The notes under the pieces: model-generated | Told to the model about the DNA's origin: nothing | Databases searched by the model: none | The model's input: the letters and a program-made list of their open reading frames with translations, nothing else | Part shown: positions 53,601 to 62,959 of the stretch, in pieces | How positions within the stretch are numbered: the stretch's first letter is position 1 | Layout: every line of letters begins with the position of its first letter | Assembly: GCF_014805625.2 (NCBI RefSeq) | Contig: NW_023998453.1 | Location: forward strand, 525,259 to 589,258 | Reading direction: 5' to 3' | Length of the DNA stretch: 64,000 nt | DNA from: Glossina fuscipes | Lineage: Eukaryota; Arthropoda; Insecta; Diptera; Glossinidae | Position numbers and translations under genes: made by a program

Positions 53601-56105
53601 TATAGCAACTTGCTCTAAGAGCTTGATGATAGTCCGGTTTAAGGATGCTGACATTAGATTGCCGCAGCTACTGCCATAAACCATAGTTGAACTTAACTGC
53701 TTAAAATAGGCATTCTGCTATGATGAGCAATAATGGTGATGTTCGAAGGGCTTTTCCAAGCCACGTATTGTATGAAATTAATCCTTGTTAAAATGCAAAT
53801 TTTTTAACCGAAGACAGTGTGATTTCCAATGATATTTGTTGAAGAACGTGGAGAAGAGTACTTTTTTCGTAAGATTTGGGAACTGATGATAAATTTTCCT
53901 TTTTATTAAGTTTCCTTGTTAACACAGCGCGGAACCGGCAGAGCAAAAATATCGCGCTCGTGAAGATAGTGCGAATTAGTATTTGAGGAGGTCTGAAAAA
54001 TCTATTTTTGCGAAAATTAAGAACACGTGCTGCAGCCCTTCTGAAACAATCCAAATTGAGCGAATGAGAAAAACTTAATTGGGCTGGAACCATTTTTAAG
54101 TCCCTCCTGTCGGAAATTCTTACACAAAATAAACCTTGACGTTGTTTATGGCAACAGGATCTAATTTGCAGCATTTCAGAATGGAAATTACATTTTTTTT
54201 GTTGTTTTTTTACAGTTGATGTACGCCCAATGGATATGTATGTTGCCTTTGTTGACTTGATTGAACACTCACTATAGCTATGACGAATGTATTTTGTAAA
54301 AGATTATCCAGAAAAGTCGGCTTTTATATAACGAAAAAGTGGCACACACACTAGTCTGCAGCCACCATTAGCTCCCTATTCTTTTCAAACTCGCTTCCTT
54401 CTCTCCGTCGCGGCATTGCGCGAATAGGCATCTCCTGAGTGATTGGTCACATCAAAGAAAATGTGTGAAATAAACTAGTGTAACGTATATAACGTGCGGC
54501 CTTGCCAGATTACAATTTATTTAATTTAATTTATTTCATTTATGAAAAGAGTTTTTTGAATATTTTTTCTTTTCATTCATAGCTACGGTACCCATGACGG
54601 TCAGGCAATTAACGAAAACCATTCCATCAGATTTCGAAGGCAATCCTTTATTGTATATTACCAGAAATCGTAAGGGTGAAGTTTATGTTAATAATGCCTG
54701 GATTAATCAAACTGAATCTACGGAGATTGTTACGCAAGAAAATAAACGACAGGTCAAAGAGAGCAAAATGAAAAAGAAAAACATCAAATTACTAAATTAA
54801 AATTTCACATCTACCATCGCAGGTGATGCATGTTATCAATGATGTTTTGGTTCCGTTAACCTTACTGCCAACAGCCCGTACGCAGGTAACAAATCCAAAT
54901 GCATGGGAATTTTTGCAACAATCGGATCTATTCGATGTTCAAGAAAATCGTTTAAGGTTAATTATTTTTCATTGTTTCACTTTCTTGTTGTTACGATTAA
55001 GTTTTAATTCATTTTCAGAACTTATCGCTCGCAAGTAACTTTAATGCGGAAAGAGAGTTTGTATCAATCGCCTGGTGGCCACACATTTTTTATACCAGTC
55101 GATGAGGGTTTTAAGGTAAAATTTAAAGCAAAAAAAAACTTACAAACAGAAAACCCATGTCATTTTAATGCGGTTTTTCATATTTGAAATTGTACGAGAA
55201 ATACACAATGTATGCGAAACAAGACTATGTAAGGACAGACAGGCATGGGTGGATTGCTTCAGAATGTAGTCTTCACGTATTGTACAACTTAAGTGGTACA
55301 GAATATAAAAGTTTTTCTGATCGACCCACTAAATAGGACATTGATAAAGGTTTTCCGTATTCTTCCGAGGTTGTCGTCAACACTGAAATGTTTTAGACAT
55401 TCTTGTAAATGCCTATGAGGACCAATTTCAAATCTTAATTGACTGATTGCAGGAAAAATGCCCAACATTTCAACCAAAAAATTTACGGACGGACGGACGG
55501 ACGGACATAGTTAAATCGATTTAAAATCTTGTAGTGATTAGGAATCGTTGTACTTACGGAAATCTACTTTATTCCGATTATTAGAAGGTTACCACCTTTG
55601 CTTTACAAGTACATGTAACTAAAAAGCTTGATGCGTGCTTCTCAAATGTCATTTCAAATTGAGGACAGTCTGAGTTTTCATTCGAGATATTCTTTATTTA
55701 AGCAAACAACACGCAGCAGCTTGGTGGACAGAAAAGTGATCGACGGCCATGTAATATTGAATAGCGTTCTGTTTTCGGCCGCTCAGTCTACTGAAGATAC
55801 TCATACCACTGCCGCTTTTGAGGATAACATTAAGGTTACTGTCAATTTTTATTACGATAATGACAAGAAACGTAAGTTAGAATTTAGTTTATTCCCCTTT
55901 TTATAATCTACCCTTAGATATTTTTGTTTTTTCCCCCTATAAAGTATATGTGAAGTCAAATACATTGGTTGGTGATTCTAAGCATTCGACTGGCGTAGTA
56001 TTGGCTCAAGTACTTAAAGCCAATATACCTGTAAGTAATGGTGTCGTACATCTCATACATCGACCATTGATGATCGTCGATACAACGGTTAAACAATTTT
56101 TAGAG
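35489..56105 (+). CDS. Fas1: Fasciclin I, first seven coding exons (3' part beyond the window)
   Basis: Fasciclin I is a GPI-anchored neuronal adhesion protein of four FAS1 domains. Seven exons join in frame: 35489-35623, 51933-52062, 54583-54752, 54823-54956, 55019-55115, 55703-55871 and 55945-56105 (996 bases, 332 residues). The product starts with a signal peptide (hydrophobic residues about 12-31, cleavage near FTSAS). FAS1 domain 1 follows with its H1-like motif RSCTLFVPTNAAV and H2-like RQVMHVINDVLVPL, then domain 2 with RTYRSQV, GHTFFIPVDEGFK, DGHVI and NGVVHLIHRPLMI. Possible N-glycosylation sites are N57, N79 and N130. The match to Drosophila Fas1, from memory, runs the whole length (LVDxKVIDGHVI, KANIPVSNGVVHLIHRPLMI), so it is not midline fasciclin. 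The first ATG of this frame is at 35489. Domains 3-4 and the GPI signal are missing only because the window ends. Confidence 0.94.
37666..37750. repeat. 18-base purine-rich minisatellite
   Basis: Variants of GGAGGAGGAAAGGAGTAA are repeated about four to five times. The minus strand reads six-residue units such as PHSFPR, PYSFPP and PYFFPP, which is why a 121-codon frame is open here. There is no sign of a gene. Confidence 0.75.
37975..38270 (+). repeat. Dispersed fly intergenic repeat (plus copy)
   Basis: Blocks in order: TACATTGATTTTGACGAAAC, GTCTGCGGTGCATAGAAGGA, AACTTCAGAGA, then CTGTCCGGTTGTCCGTCTGC, GTCTTCGAATTTGCCAGAAA and AGGTTTTTGTATGCAGGTAG. The same order occurs at 39.2 and 42.6 kb. 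The open minus-strand frames here are by-products. Confidence 0.65.
39220..39560 (+). repeat. Dispersed fly intergenic repeat (plus copy, best preserved)
   Basis: It contains GTGACACTCAAAAGGAAGCT, TTCAGAGACCCTAAAAAGTA, TATATTCTTGATCAGCATGA, a CTGTGTGTCTGTG part, GTCGACTTCAAATTTGGCAG and GCTAGTTTTTGCACGCAAAT. This is the longest copy and the most complete block order in the window. Confidence 0.7.
42600..42800 (+). repeat. Dispersed fly intergenic repeat (plus copy)
   Basis: It contains AAACTTCAGAGACCCTATAA, AGTATTCTTGATCAGCGTCT, ATCGACTTCAAATTTGGTAG and AAGGTTTTGTACGCAGGTTG. The GTCCGTCTGTC block is deleted here, leaving a short form. Confidence 0.65.
44890..45070 (+). repeat. Dispersed fly intergenic repeat (plus copy)
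   Basis: GTGGTCCGGGGGTATATTAA is followed by GTATGTAACACACAGAAGGA, the head of the family. The rest is diverged. The overlapping 106-codon open frame is not considered a gene. Confidence 0.5.
46795..46875 (+). mobile_element. Second tRNA-like SINE fragment
   Basis: This shares CTGAGCAG at the head, a B-box-like GGTTCAAAT and TCAAGTGCGGT with the copy near 10.2 kb. It lies inside Fas1 intron 1. A GC-richer block with GAGTGATTGGT follows near 46.95-47.04 kb and recurs near 54.43 kb, which may be the body of the same element. Confidence 0.4.
50385..50570 (+). repeat. Dispersed fly intergenic repeat (plus copy, weak)
   Basis: GATGCAGGATATATTAAGTT, a diverged middle, then TCTGAATTGATTTTAGCTTA with TTTGTCCGTCCATCTA. 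The block order fits; the sequence is strongly diverged. Confidence 0.4.
51933..52062 (+). CDS. Fas1: Fas1 coding exon 2
   Basis: The acceptor TTATATAG and donor G|GTATGT frame 43 codons plus one base: FHELIRTDPVANSTLQLRSC, then TLFVPTNAAV, ending SYHM. It aligns with fly LLESNQIANSTLSLRSC and FVPTNEAF and closes the gap between the signal exon and exon 3 in phase. Confidence 0.93.
52150..52330 (+). repeat. Dispersed fly intergenic repeat (plus copy, tail blocks)
   Basis: TTTCTGAATCGATTTAAGAT is followed by TATCTATCCATCTGTCCATC and TGTCTGTCTG. Only the 'GTCTGTC' part of the family is clear. It lies 90 bases after Fas1 exon 2. Confidence 0.4.
52830..53290 (-). mobile_element. Decayed LINE (I/Jockey-like), RNase H end, antisense in Fas1 intron 2
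   Basis: The minus strand reads DGWHLLYTDCDLADVSGQ, then NASAFTTAVRAILHAINLSH and ACLVLKAIWNPW. This follows the RNase H layout of insect non-LTR elements: YTDGS, then SxFTAExxAIxxAL, then a (T/S)DSxxxLxAL segment; the first catalytic Asp (YTD) is visible and the later DS is lost. After a frameshift, near 52.9 kb, TKYAASASLIM resembles the piece after the family's 'GNExAD'. The region up to about 54.2 kb on the same strand has long open pieces but no reverse transcriptase motif I can point to. It is inactive. Confidence 0.6.
54583..54752 (+). CDS. Fas1: Fas1 coding exon 3
   Basis: It has 57 codons after acceptor TTCATTCATAG: ATVPMTVRQLTKTIPSDF, GNPLLYITRNRKGEVYVNNA, ending NKRQ. The donor CAG|GTCAAA is weak, but the next exon continues VMHVINDVL exactly as in the family. 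Confidence 0.93.
54823..54956 (+). CDS. Fas1: Fas1 coding exon 4
   Basis: It runs from VMHVINDVLVPLT to QENRL plus two bases, donor AG|GTTAAT. It contains the end (H2-like motif) of FAS1 domain 1. Flanking introns are 70 and 62 bases. Confidence 0.94.
55019..55115 (+). CDS. Fas1: Fas1 coding exon 5
   Basis: It runs from (R)TYRSQVTLMRKESLY to IPVDEGFK, donor AAG|GTAAAA in phase 0. It carries the start of FAS1 domain 2 with the TFFIPVDEGF motif. Confidence 0.95.
55480..55620 (-). repeat. Dispersed fly intergenic repeat inside Fas1 intron 5 (minus copy)
   Basis: Four and a half ACGG units followed by ACATAGTTAAATCGATTTAA correspond, on the minus strand, to the TTAAATCGATTTAACTATGT and CCGTCCGTCCGTCCGT part of the family. 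Its insertion may explain why this intron is 587 bases when its neighbours are 62-73. Confidence 0.5.
55703..55871 (+). CDS. Fas1: Fas1 coding exon 6
   Basis: It starts QTTRSSLVDRKVIDGHVI after acceptor TATTTAAG and ends at FYYDNDKK plus one base, donor C|GTAAGT. The upstream open frame starting at 55628 is intron. The preceding 587-base intron contains a dispersed repeat. Confidence 0.93.
55945..56105 (+). CDS. Fas1: Fas1 coding exon 7
   Basis: It runs YVKSNTLVGDSKHSTGVVLA to TTVKQFLE, donor GAG|GTAAGT in phase 0. It carries the H2-like motif NGVVHLIHRPLMI that closes FAS1 domain 2. The next exon of the full-length protein was not found in the window. Confidence 0.95.
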
Positions 56106-56186
56106 GTAAGTTGAAGTATTTCATAATGAAATTATAATAAAGCTAATAGCAATATAAACACATACATACATAAGTAAATACATACC

Positions 56187-56230
56187 AACCAAGCAACCAA
56201 CCAACCAACCAACCAACCAAACAAACAAAA
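56187..56230 (+). repeat. (CCAA)n microsatellite in Fas1 intron 7
   Basis: Repeated CCAA units, first interrupted and then grading into CAAA units, lie directly after exon 7 and before the possible terminal exon. Confidence 0.85.
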
Positions 56231-56374
56231 CACATTAAGCTTTTAGGTGCTCAGCCTGCAGAATAATTAATTAAAATTTTACAGACATTTTAAAGTAATA
56301 TTAATTAAAATTAGTAGACGATAGATAGATAGACGAAAAGAAAATGCAATTGAATTTAAGTAATTTTTTTTCAG

Positions 56375-56419
56375 GATTATATAATGCCAGGCATATCTAT
56401 CTCAACTGACTTAGGTTAA
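56375..56419 (+). other. Possible alternative Fas1 terminal exon
   Basis: A good acceptor (T8 then CAG) 270 bases after exon 7 joins in phase to DYIMPGISISTDLG and a TAA stop. Several AATAAA signals follow near 56.99-57.0 kb. If used, it would give a protein of about 346 residues with two FAS1 domains and no GPI anchor. The family's usual continuation (after FLQ) is not found here. It may be a cryptic acceptor only. Confidence 0.25.
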
Positions 56420-56567
56420 AAAGGATACATTAAAAAAACAAATCTATTGTACGTATACATATGCAGTCGAAATATTAGGCGAAAACTGAGGTTTGCGTTT
56501 AATACTAAGCCGATTATATGACAACATATTTAGCATTTAGATTTTTGTGTTATGTGTTAAGGGTTTA

Positions 56568-56665
56568 CCACTGCCACCGCCAACCACTACTACCACTACC
56601 ACTACCACTACCACCACCACCACCACCACCACCACCACCACCACTGCCACTGCCACTACCAGTCA
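56568..56665 (+). repeat. (CCA)n microsatellite
   Basis: A run of CCA with CTA and CTG-containing variants at both edges, about 98 bases. All three frames are open (poly-Pro, poly-Thr, poly-His-like), which creates spurious open frames of 72-75 codons. Confidence 0.9.
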
Positions 56666-59600
56666 CACACGAAAGACTTTGGTTTTATTTGAGTCTTATA
56701 TGTTATTTTCTATTTCGTGGAGAAATGAAAATAATTTTAAAATGAAATGTTTTTACACATTTTAACATAACTAACTAATGAATGTTATTTATATCTGCGC
56801 TTAAGAGTCTTAAAAAACCAAAGTTAATACACAAAATATACGGTCAACGTTGACTGTTCTTTAACCTAACACTAACTAGAGAGACAACCTAGCCTTTCAA
56901 TTCAAAATCCCAATGACTGATTTTACCTTGAACTTTTTTTATATGATCGAAATGGAATGTAAATATATAAAAAGAAACACAAAAAAAAAAATAAATAAAT
57001 AAATAACAAAAAAATAAAATATATATAATAATCATAATAAGCAAATTCGTCGTCGGTTCTTGGTAAAATCAAAAGCAAAATTTTATTTTAAAATAATTTT
57101 TAAAATATAAATTTTATTTTAAAAAAATTTTGGGTGTAATGTAAGTATAAAAAATAAATAAATAAGAAAAATTTGTAAAAATTAAAGAAAAACAAAAATT
57201 ATTAGAATCATTAAAATTAAAACCATGAAAAAAAAGGAAACAATTTAAACAATGTTCTTACCAAGTTTGAATGTTTGGTAAAAAAAGTTTTCGAAAAAAT
57301 TTTAAAGCAAAGTTTTAAATTGTTTTCAATAGCAAAGCAAAAATTAAAAAAAAAAAAAAAATATCAGGTTCATAATTCCTTATATCTCTCTGCATATACT
57401 TCCCTTACACTTTAAAAAGAATTCGACTTTACGCGAATTTTTGATACTCACCACCTACGGAGAGAACGTTTATCTGAAAGCATAGTAAATATTTTTACAG
57501 TCGGACAAGGCCGGCTATTAAATACCCTACACCACCTTGCAAAATATAGCACTTATCTTCACTTATTTTCGTCCTCATAGTGTACGAAAAACGGCATCTT
57601 GTTACCATAAAAAAAGTTTACTTTTCAAGATAACGTTTATACGGGAAGTTCTTGGGCTTGGGTGGATCGATTTAACCCAAATTATGTAAAGAGTATTTTT
57701 TAATCAAAACACGTCTTATGTTTTATCTAATTTCAAATTTCCGATTTCCGAATTCCAAACATTAGATTTCGCTGCAAAAGCCTAGCCTTATATAGGGAAT
57801 AGTGTGAAATGTGCCCAAAATTTTGCACAGGAAATTAATATAGCAAATCACTATACTAGGAATTTATTTGGAAGGGATTTTACAAAAAAAAAAACACTCT
57901 AGTCGTATCTAAATTTTTGGCTTTCATTTCTTAAGGCAAAGAAAAACTTCGTCCTTAGACTAAAACCTGTTAGCTTATGAAATCCTATTAAAATATTTTG
58001 AAAATAGTGGTCTATGGATACGCATCAGAAATATAAATAAGCAACCAATCTTAAATCGTTTCAGATAGTTATTCTGAAATGATTGCTATAACAAGAAGTG
58101 GACCTATCTCAAGTCGTTCCGTTTAATTTAACCTCGTACTACAAGGGATTTAAGGTATGAAAGCGAAGCATTCATGTCGAAAATCGAGGTTTTGTTTTAT
58201 CGATTAGATATTCTTGTCAGACCGATCCTTAATAGACGACGGTAATGACATAAACATTTGTGTGTAAATTTAACATTTAAGGCATTTGTCAAAAAAGTTA
58301 ACTAAACAAAGTTTTTTTAGGGTTGATCTATATTTCGTCAAATATTATAAATTACTCGTGAAGAGATAAATTCGTTATTAAAATTTGTTATTAACCATTT
58401 TCAAAGGATGTCGAAACAATTTTGGACTTAACTAACAAAGACGCTTTTCAACTACCTTAACAGAGTTCTGTTGTGTAGTTAACCTTAGCTATACCAGCAC
58501 ACAATTGGATTTGAAGCCCTTTCTATCCAAATTTGGGATCGGTAGATACCTCATGAATCCGTATCAAAATACCTTTTAAACAAACTAAACAAAGTCAAAA
58601 TCGGTTTTCCAAAATCGTTCTCATCATGTTTTTGAAATTTGGTACTTTAGCGTAAATCAACTATGGGAAAATGGTTTAATTCGAGTGTCTGATGCAGCCA
58701 AACCAAAAAACTGCACTCTATAGAATCTGTACATCCATCCTACAAAAGATCCATACTGTTGTTGGAAAGTCCGTATTCTGAGACATTGTAATTATTCACT
58801 TACGAGTTGTATGAGTGGTTATCGTCCGATGATTAAAAATAACTTTTCGAGTCCAGGATTAGTTTCTAAAATCTTCTCCGCCGGGAACAAGAATTGTTAA
58901 ACGAGATTGTACCCATTATGGCGAATGCAGTGAACGTCGAGAACATATTAACGAAATCGTAGCAATAATTCTATATAATTGAAAAGTGAAGTTGTAAGAG
59001 ATAACTGACATTCTAATCATATTAGAAAATGTTGGACTAGGTTAGTGCTAGGTTTTTTATAGAAATGTGGGCTTGAGAAGGCTTTCGGATTTTTATTCAC
59101 AAGGAAGTAAGTAACACAACTTTTTCAACGGAAAATTATTTCGAAACTTTTGATTGGCGCTGTTGAGACTTATAACTCAACAGGCAAATACTGGTCACAA
59201 TTGACTCAGTAGACATCAGTACGCATCCGCCAACTAGAGCAATATAAAAGAACATGCAATCAAACTTCTCAACCACTTACGTCTCTTCGTTTACAGTATT
59301 CTTTGCATTTTTGCTTTCCCAGAATAGGAACAAGAAATGCCCCACAAGAAGTTTTAATTAATATGCGATGCTTTGTCATATTAAGGAAATTTTTGCATAG
59401 ATATAAATGATAGCATTTTTACTTATTTATTACGAAATTACTCATAGATCTGCTAAATTACGGATTGCAGCATTTATTTATTCCAATTTTTAAATTATAA
59501 GATTAGCATAAGATGGTTACGAAAAGATTTCCTGATTCACAATTCAATTGATTAAAAACAAATATAGATAAATATAGAGACGCATTGTATTGTCCTTGTA

Positions 59601-59884
59601 GCTTCGAGGATTATCGAAGTATTGTTGCAATATTTATTGCACAGCCACATAAATGTGTATATAAAATAATAAATCAATAATAAAATACAATATATAAATA
59701 AAATAAAGTCATGAAAAATATTAAAATAAAAAAATAAAAGCAAAGAATACCGTATAGCACACAATAGTTATTCATATAAGGCTTTATCCGGGAAATGGTC
59801 GAAGAAGTGATCCGAAACGAAAGATTTTCGTGCCTGAGCCAAAACAAGTCAGTTTAACAAACGCTTGAAACGATTGAACGCTAG

Positions 59885-59970
59885 AAAACAAGACGTACAG
59901 ACGGACCGACGGACAGTCAGACAGACAGACAAGCTTAGATCAGATTCAGAAAATGATTCTTAATCGATCG
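59885..59970 (-). repeat. Dispersed fly intergenic repeat (minus copy)
   Basis: ACAGACGGACCGACGGACAG, then AGACAGACAGACAAGCTTAG and CAGATTCAGAAAATGATTCT. It is the reverse complement of the 'GTCTGTCCGTC' block of the family. Confidence 0.5.
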
Positions 59971-60545
59971 GTATAATAAAAGTCCTTTTGGGTGGTGCAC
60001 ACATTCGCACAAACTTACTACACCCCCACACCATAATTGGTGTAAGGTACAGAATATAGGACATAACAATAATGGTAATATAATACATATAAAGTATATA
60101 ATATATAATTTGGAATAATAATATAAACCAGACGACTTGTATAACATAATAACAAGATTTAATTAAATGACTTATTCATTTTCACCATTAATCTATGCAT
60201 TCTAGACGATATAAGAAATTTAGTATATTATTGTCGTGGTTGTGGGTATATACAAAAAAAAAAAAAAAAAAAAAGATTACAATTCCCAAAAGAATGGATT
60301 AAAAAAACGTTTGAGTTCGATTTTAGTTTTCACATTTTATTAAGATTTCGATATTCGGTCCGCATTGTCTTCTTCAAGATATTTTAGTTAAGCATTTTGC
60401 TCCCGCATCCGCTATCGTAACAAGGATCTCTGTTCATCCAATCAATCAACCTATTATAAATTCCCATACATTTGATTTGTTATCCCATCATTAAATTTAC
60501 CGAGACCATCCATCCGTACACATTTGCCATCAATTGTATTAGAAT

Positions 60546-60547
<2 letters not shown>

Positions 60548-60581
<34 letters not shown>
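60548..60581. repeat. T34 tract
   Basis: An uninterrupted run of 34 T, the longest homopolymer in the window. Confidence 0.9.
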
Positions 60582-62959
60582 CTTTTAAATATTGAATTTG
60601 TGTTCTCTTGTTTTTTGTTCAATTTTTTTAAATGGTTTCGCCTACTGGAATAATATATATAATGTCATCCCTACAAACAATAAACGCGTTTATGTAGTCA
60701 TTTCAGGTAATTAATTGTGTTATTTGTTAGTAAAACGAATCAGAAAACCATTCTGTTTTAATAATTTTTTTTTTTTTTTGTTGTTGTTGAAGACAAAGGC
60801 TCATATAGGCCATCATATATGACATGTCATGTTATGTCAGAGCAATTATTTACATTCCATCACATAATTTTAATAGTTTTTCATACACTCTTAGGTTGGA
60901 CAAGTGTCTTACTGTGTGTTGCTTATGCAAACTGATAAGAATGCACCAATATTTATAGCACACAAGCTAAATAAGTCGTTACCACTATTTATGGTTATGC
61001 ATCCCGTCTTACATGTTTCTCTCACCATATCAAACAGAGTCAGTCCCTAAGTCAAGTACACGGCATTCGCGGTAGCTTTTCTGACTTATGACAAACTATT
61101 TTGCGTTAGAGAGATCCTCTGTTTATAGACGTCATTCGATAATCGTGAGCCATTAAGAATCACCCTTTCATTTGGAGAGTAGCGCCAATTTGGTATCAAC
61201 AAGCACATGATGCAAATTTAAGATTCTTCGTTAGAAGCCGCTTGCCCTTGTCTGAAAATATATTTTCCCATATGAAATTGCCCCAAATTCTAACTTGTTC
61301 TGACTCTCTGGGAAGTCAAGGGAAGATCGCGAAGGTAAACAAAGGCAAACTTTTGGTTTTCTATCTTAATTTTTCTGCGTTCATAGTCATGATGCCACTC
61401 AGCGTAGCGTAGGGTGATCAGCCACTGGGCGTGGTGAGAGCGAGACTTACCTAAATCCTCTCTCTTTCCTTGAGTGATACAAACATTTGCAATGCAACTC
61501 TACACCAGGCAAAACCTCTTCACGCAATTTGAGCTAACCACAGTCACCGCTACACTCACGCCACAGCCTCTTCTCCCTGTCAAGCCGAATCGGACAATAA
61601 GACTATTGTCTAAGCTATTTTAATACATTCGGCAGACGTGTGAAGCTGTACTATGGTACCTGGGAAAGCTGGCAGTCCACAGATAATTAAATTATAAAAA
61701 ATCAAGACCTCTATTATGTCAATAGTTTGCAGATTGTTTATAAATGGAAACAAATGGAACAAATTCGTCTTGCCCTAAAGTCGAAGGCTTCAAGTTTATA
61801 TAAGAATAAGTTGAACGTTTTTCTGACAATAATAAGAAAACTAACTGGTGGTAATTTTTGAAGTGCAGGAAGGCGGATTAAGTACATACAAAAACCTTTG
61901 TGGCCACAAACCTTAAAACAAAATTGCAAATATTAATTTTATTTTTTTCGTTCTACTTTCCTTATATCTCCTCACGAAACGGGATAACAGAAAAATCAAA
62001 CCTTCTATGTATCTTTAGAAACTTTTGCGATTTCTTTTTGATAATTACAAGCTTGAGAAAATGTTCCGAATTTTATTAATCTCGATCGGTCGAAAGATCT
62101 GTTTTCACCTTAGTTGGGTAGTTTTGAAAGGGACTACGGTTCACGGTACGCTGGTAACTGTCTCTAACATTTTGCTCAAATTCATTGACGACGAGCGAAC
62201 GAGTCAATTAACTTTATTTCGTAATTTTCTTCGTTGTCGTACTTAGTCGGTGCGTAAAATGGGAAGGGTAGTATTGGGCAAACCATGCTCATGTACAGAA
62301 GGAGAGAGACAAAGAGAGACGCAAAAACTGTAAATCACATTCGAAAAGATTAGGGAACTCTTTAAACGTGGCATCAACTCTACGAAAGTTTAGACGGTAG
62401 TAGTTAAAGGGGGAGTGACAGATGAAAAAACATTTCAACTATTTTTTTTTTTTTTTTTATTCTCTTTATTTGATTTTCTTTATCTCTTTACGACTGCCTT
62501 TTAAATTGTTTATGCATTTTTATCTCTTCATTAAATTTCAATCCAAGCAAATATGTTATGTATTTTAAAGCACATTATATCGTCTACATATGCAATAACA
62601 TAAAATAAATATAAATATAAATGCTCCCATATACATACATAAATAAATAAATGTTATAACAAATTTCTCTACATTGCCACAAGATTGATGTAAAATATTT
62701 CTGCAATAATTATTTTTTTAATGTGGTCGCGAACTTACGATGCGATGATGTATTCATGTATGTGTTAACCAAACAACGAACAAACAAACTTTGCCTGATG
62801 TGTTGCTTGAATCGACGAAACGAAATATTTAGTCATTAGTTGTAAGTATAATTATTTAAAAATAAAACATCAATTAACGAAACTTCAATTTACGAAAATT
62901 CAATTCGATGTACATTTGAGGTTTGCTTAAAAACCATATATAACGATTATAAAGCGATT

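Larger units (their letters stand above)
56420..62950 (+). other. Probable Fas1 intron 7, no further exon seen
   Basis: I searched for the family's domain 3-4 motifs and found none. Present are AATAAA-rich DNA at about 57.0 kb, a fragment with GTCGGACAAGGCCGGCTATT near 57.50 kb, a dispersed repeat near 59.89-59.97 kb, A-tract 60254-60274, T34 at 60548-60581, GC-richer DNA near 61.40-61.68 kb and a T-tract near 62.44 kb. Confidence 0.55.

Noticed and set aside
56518..56765. Open frames of 72-75 codons rich in Pro or Thr
   Set aside because: They are translations of the (CCA)n microsatellite in different frames and have no start context, domain or continuation.
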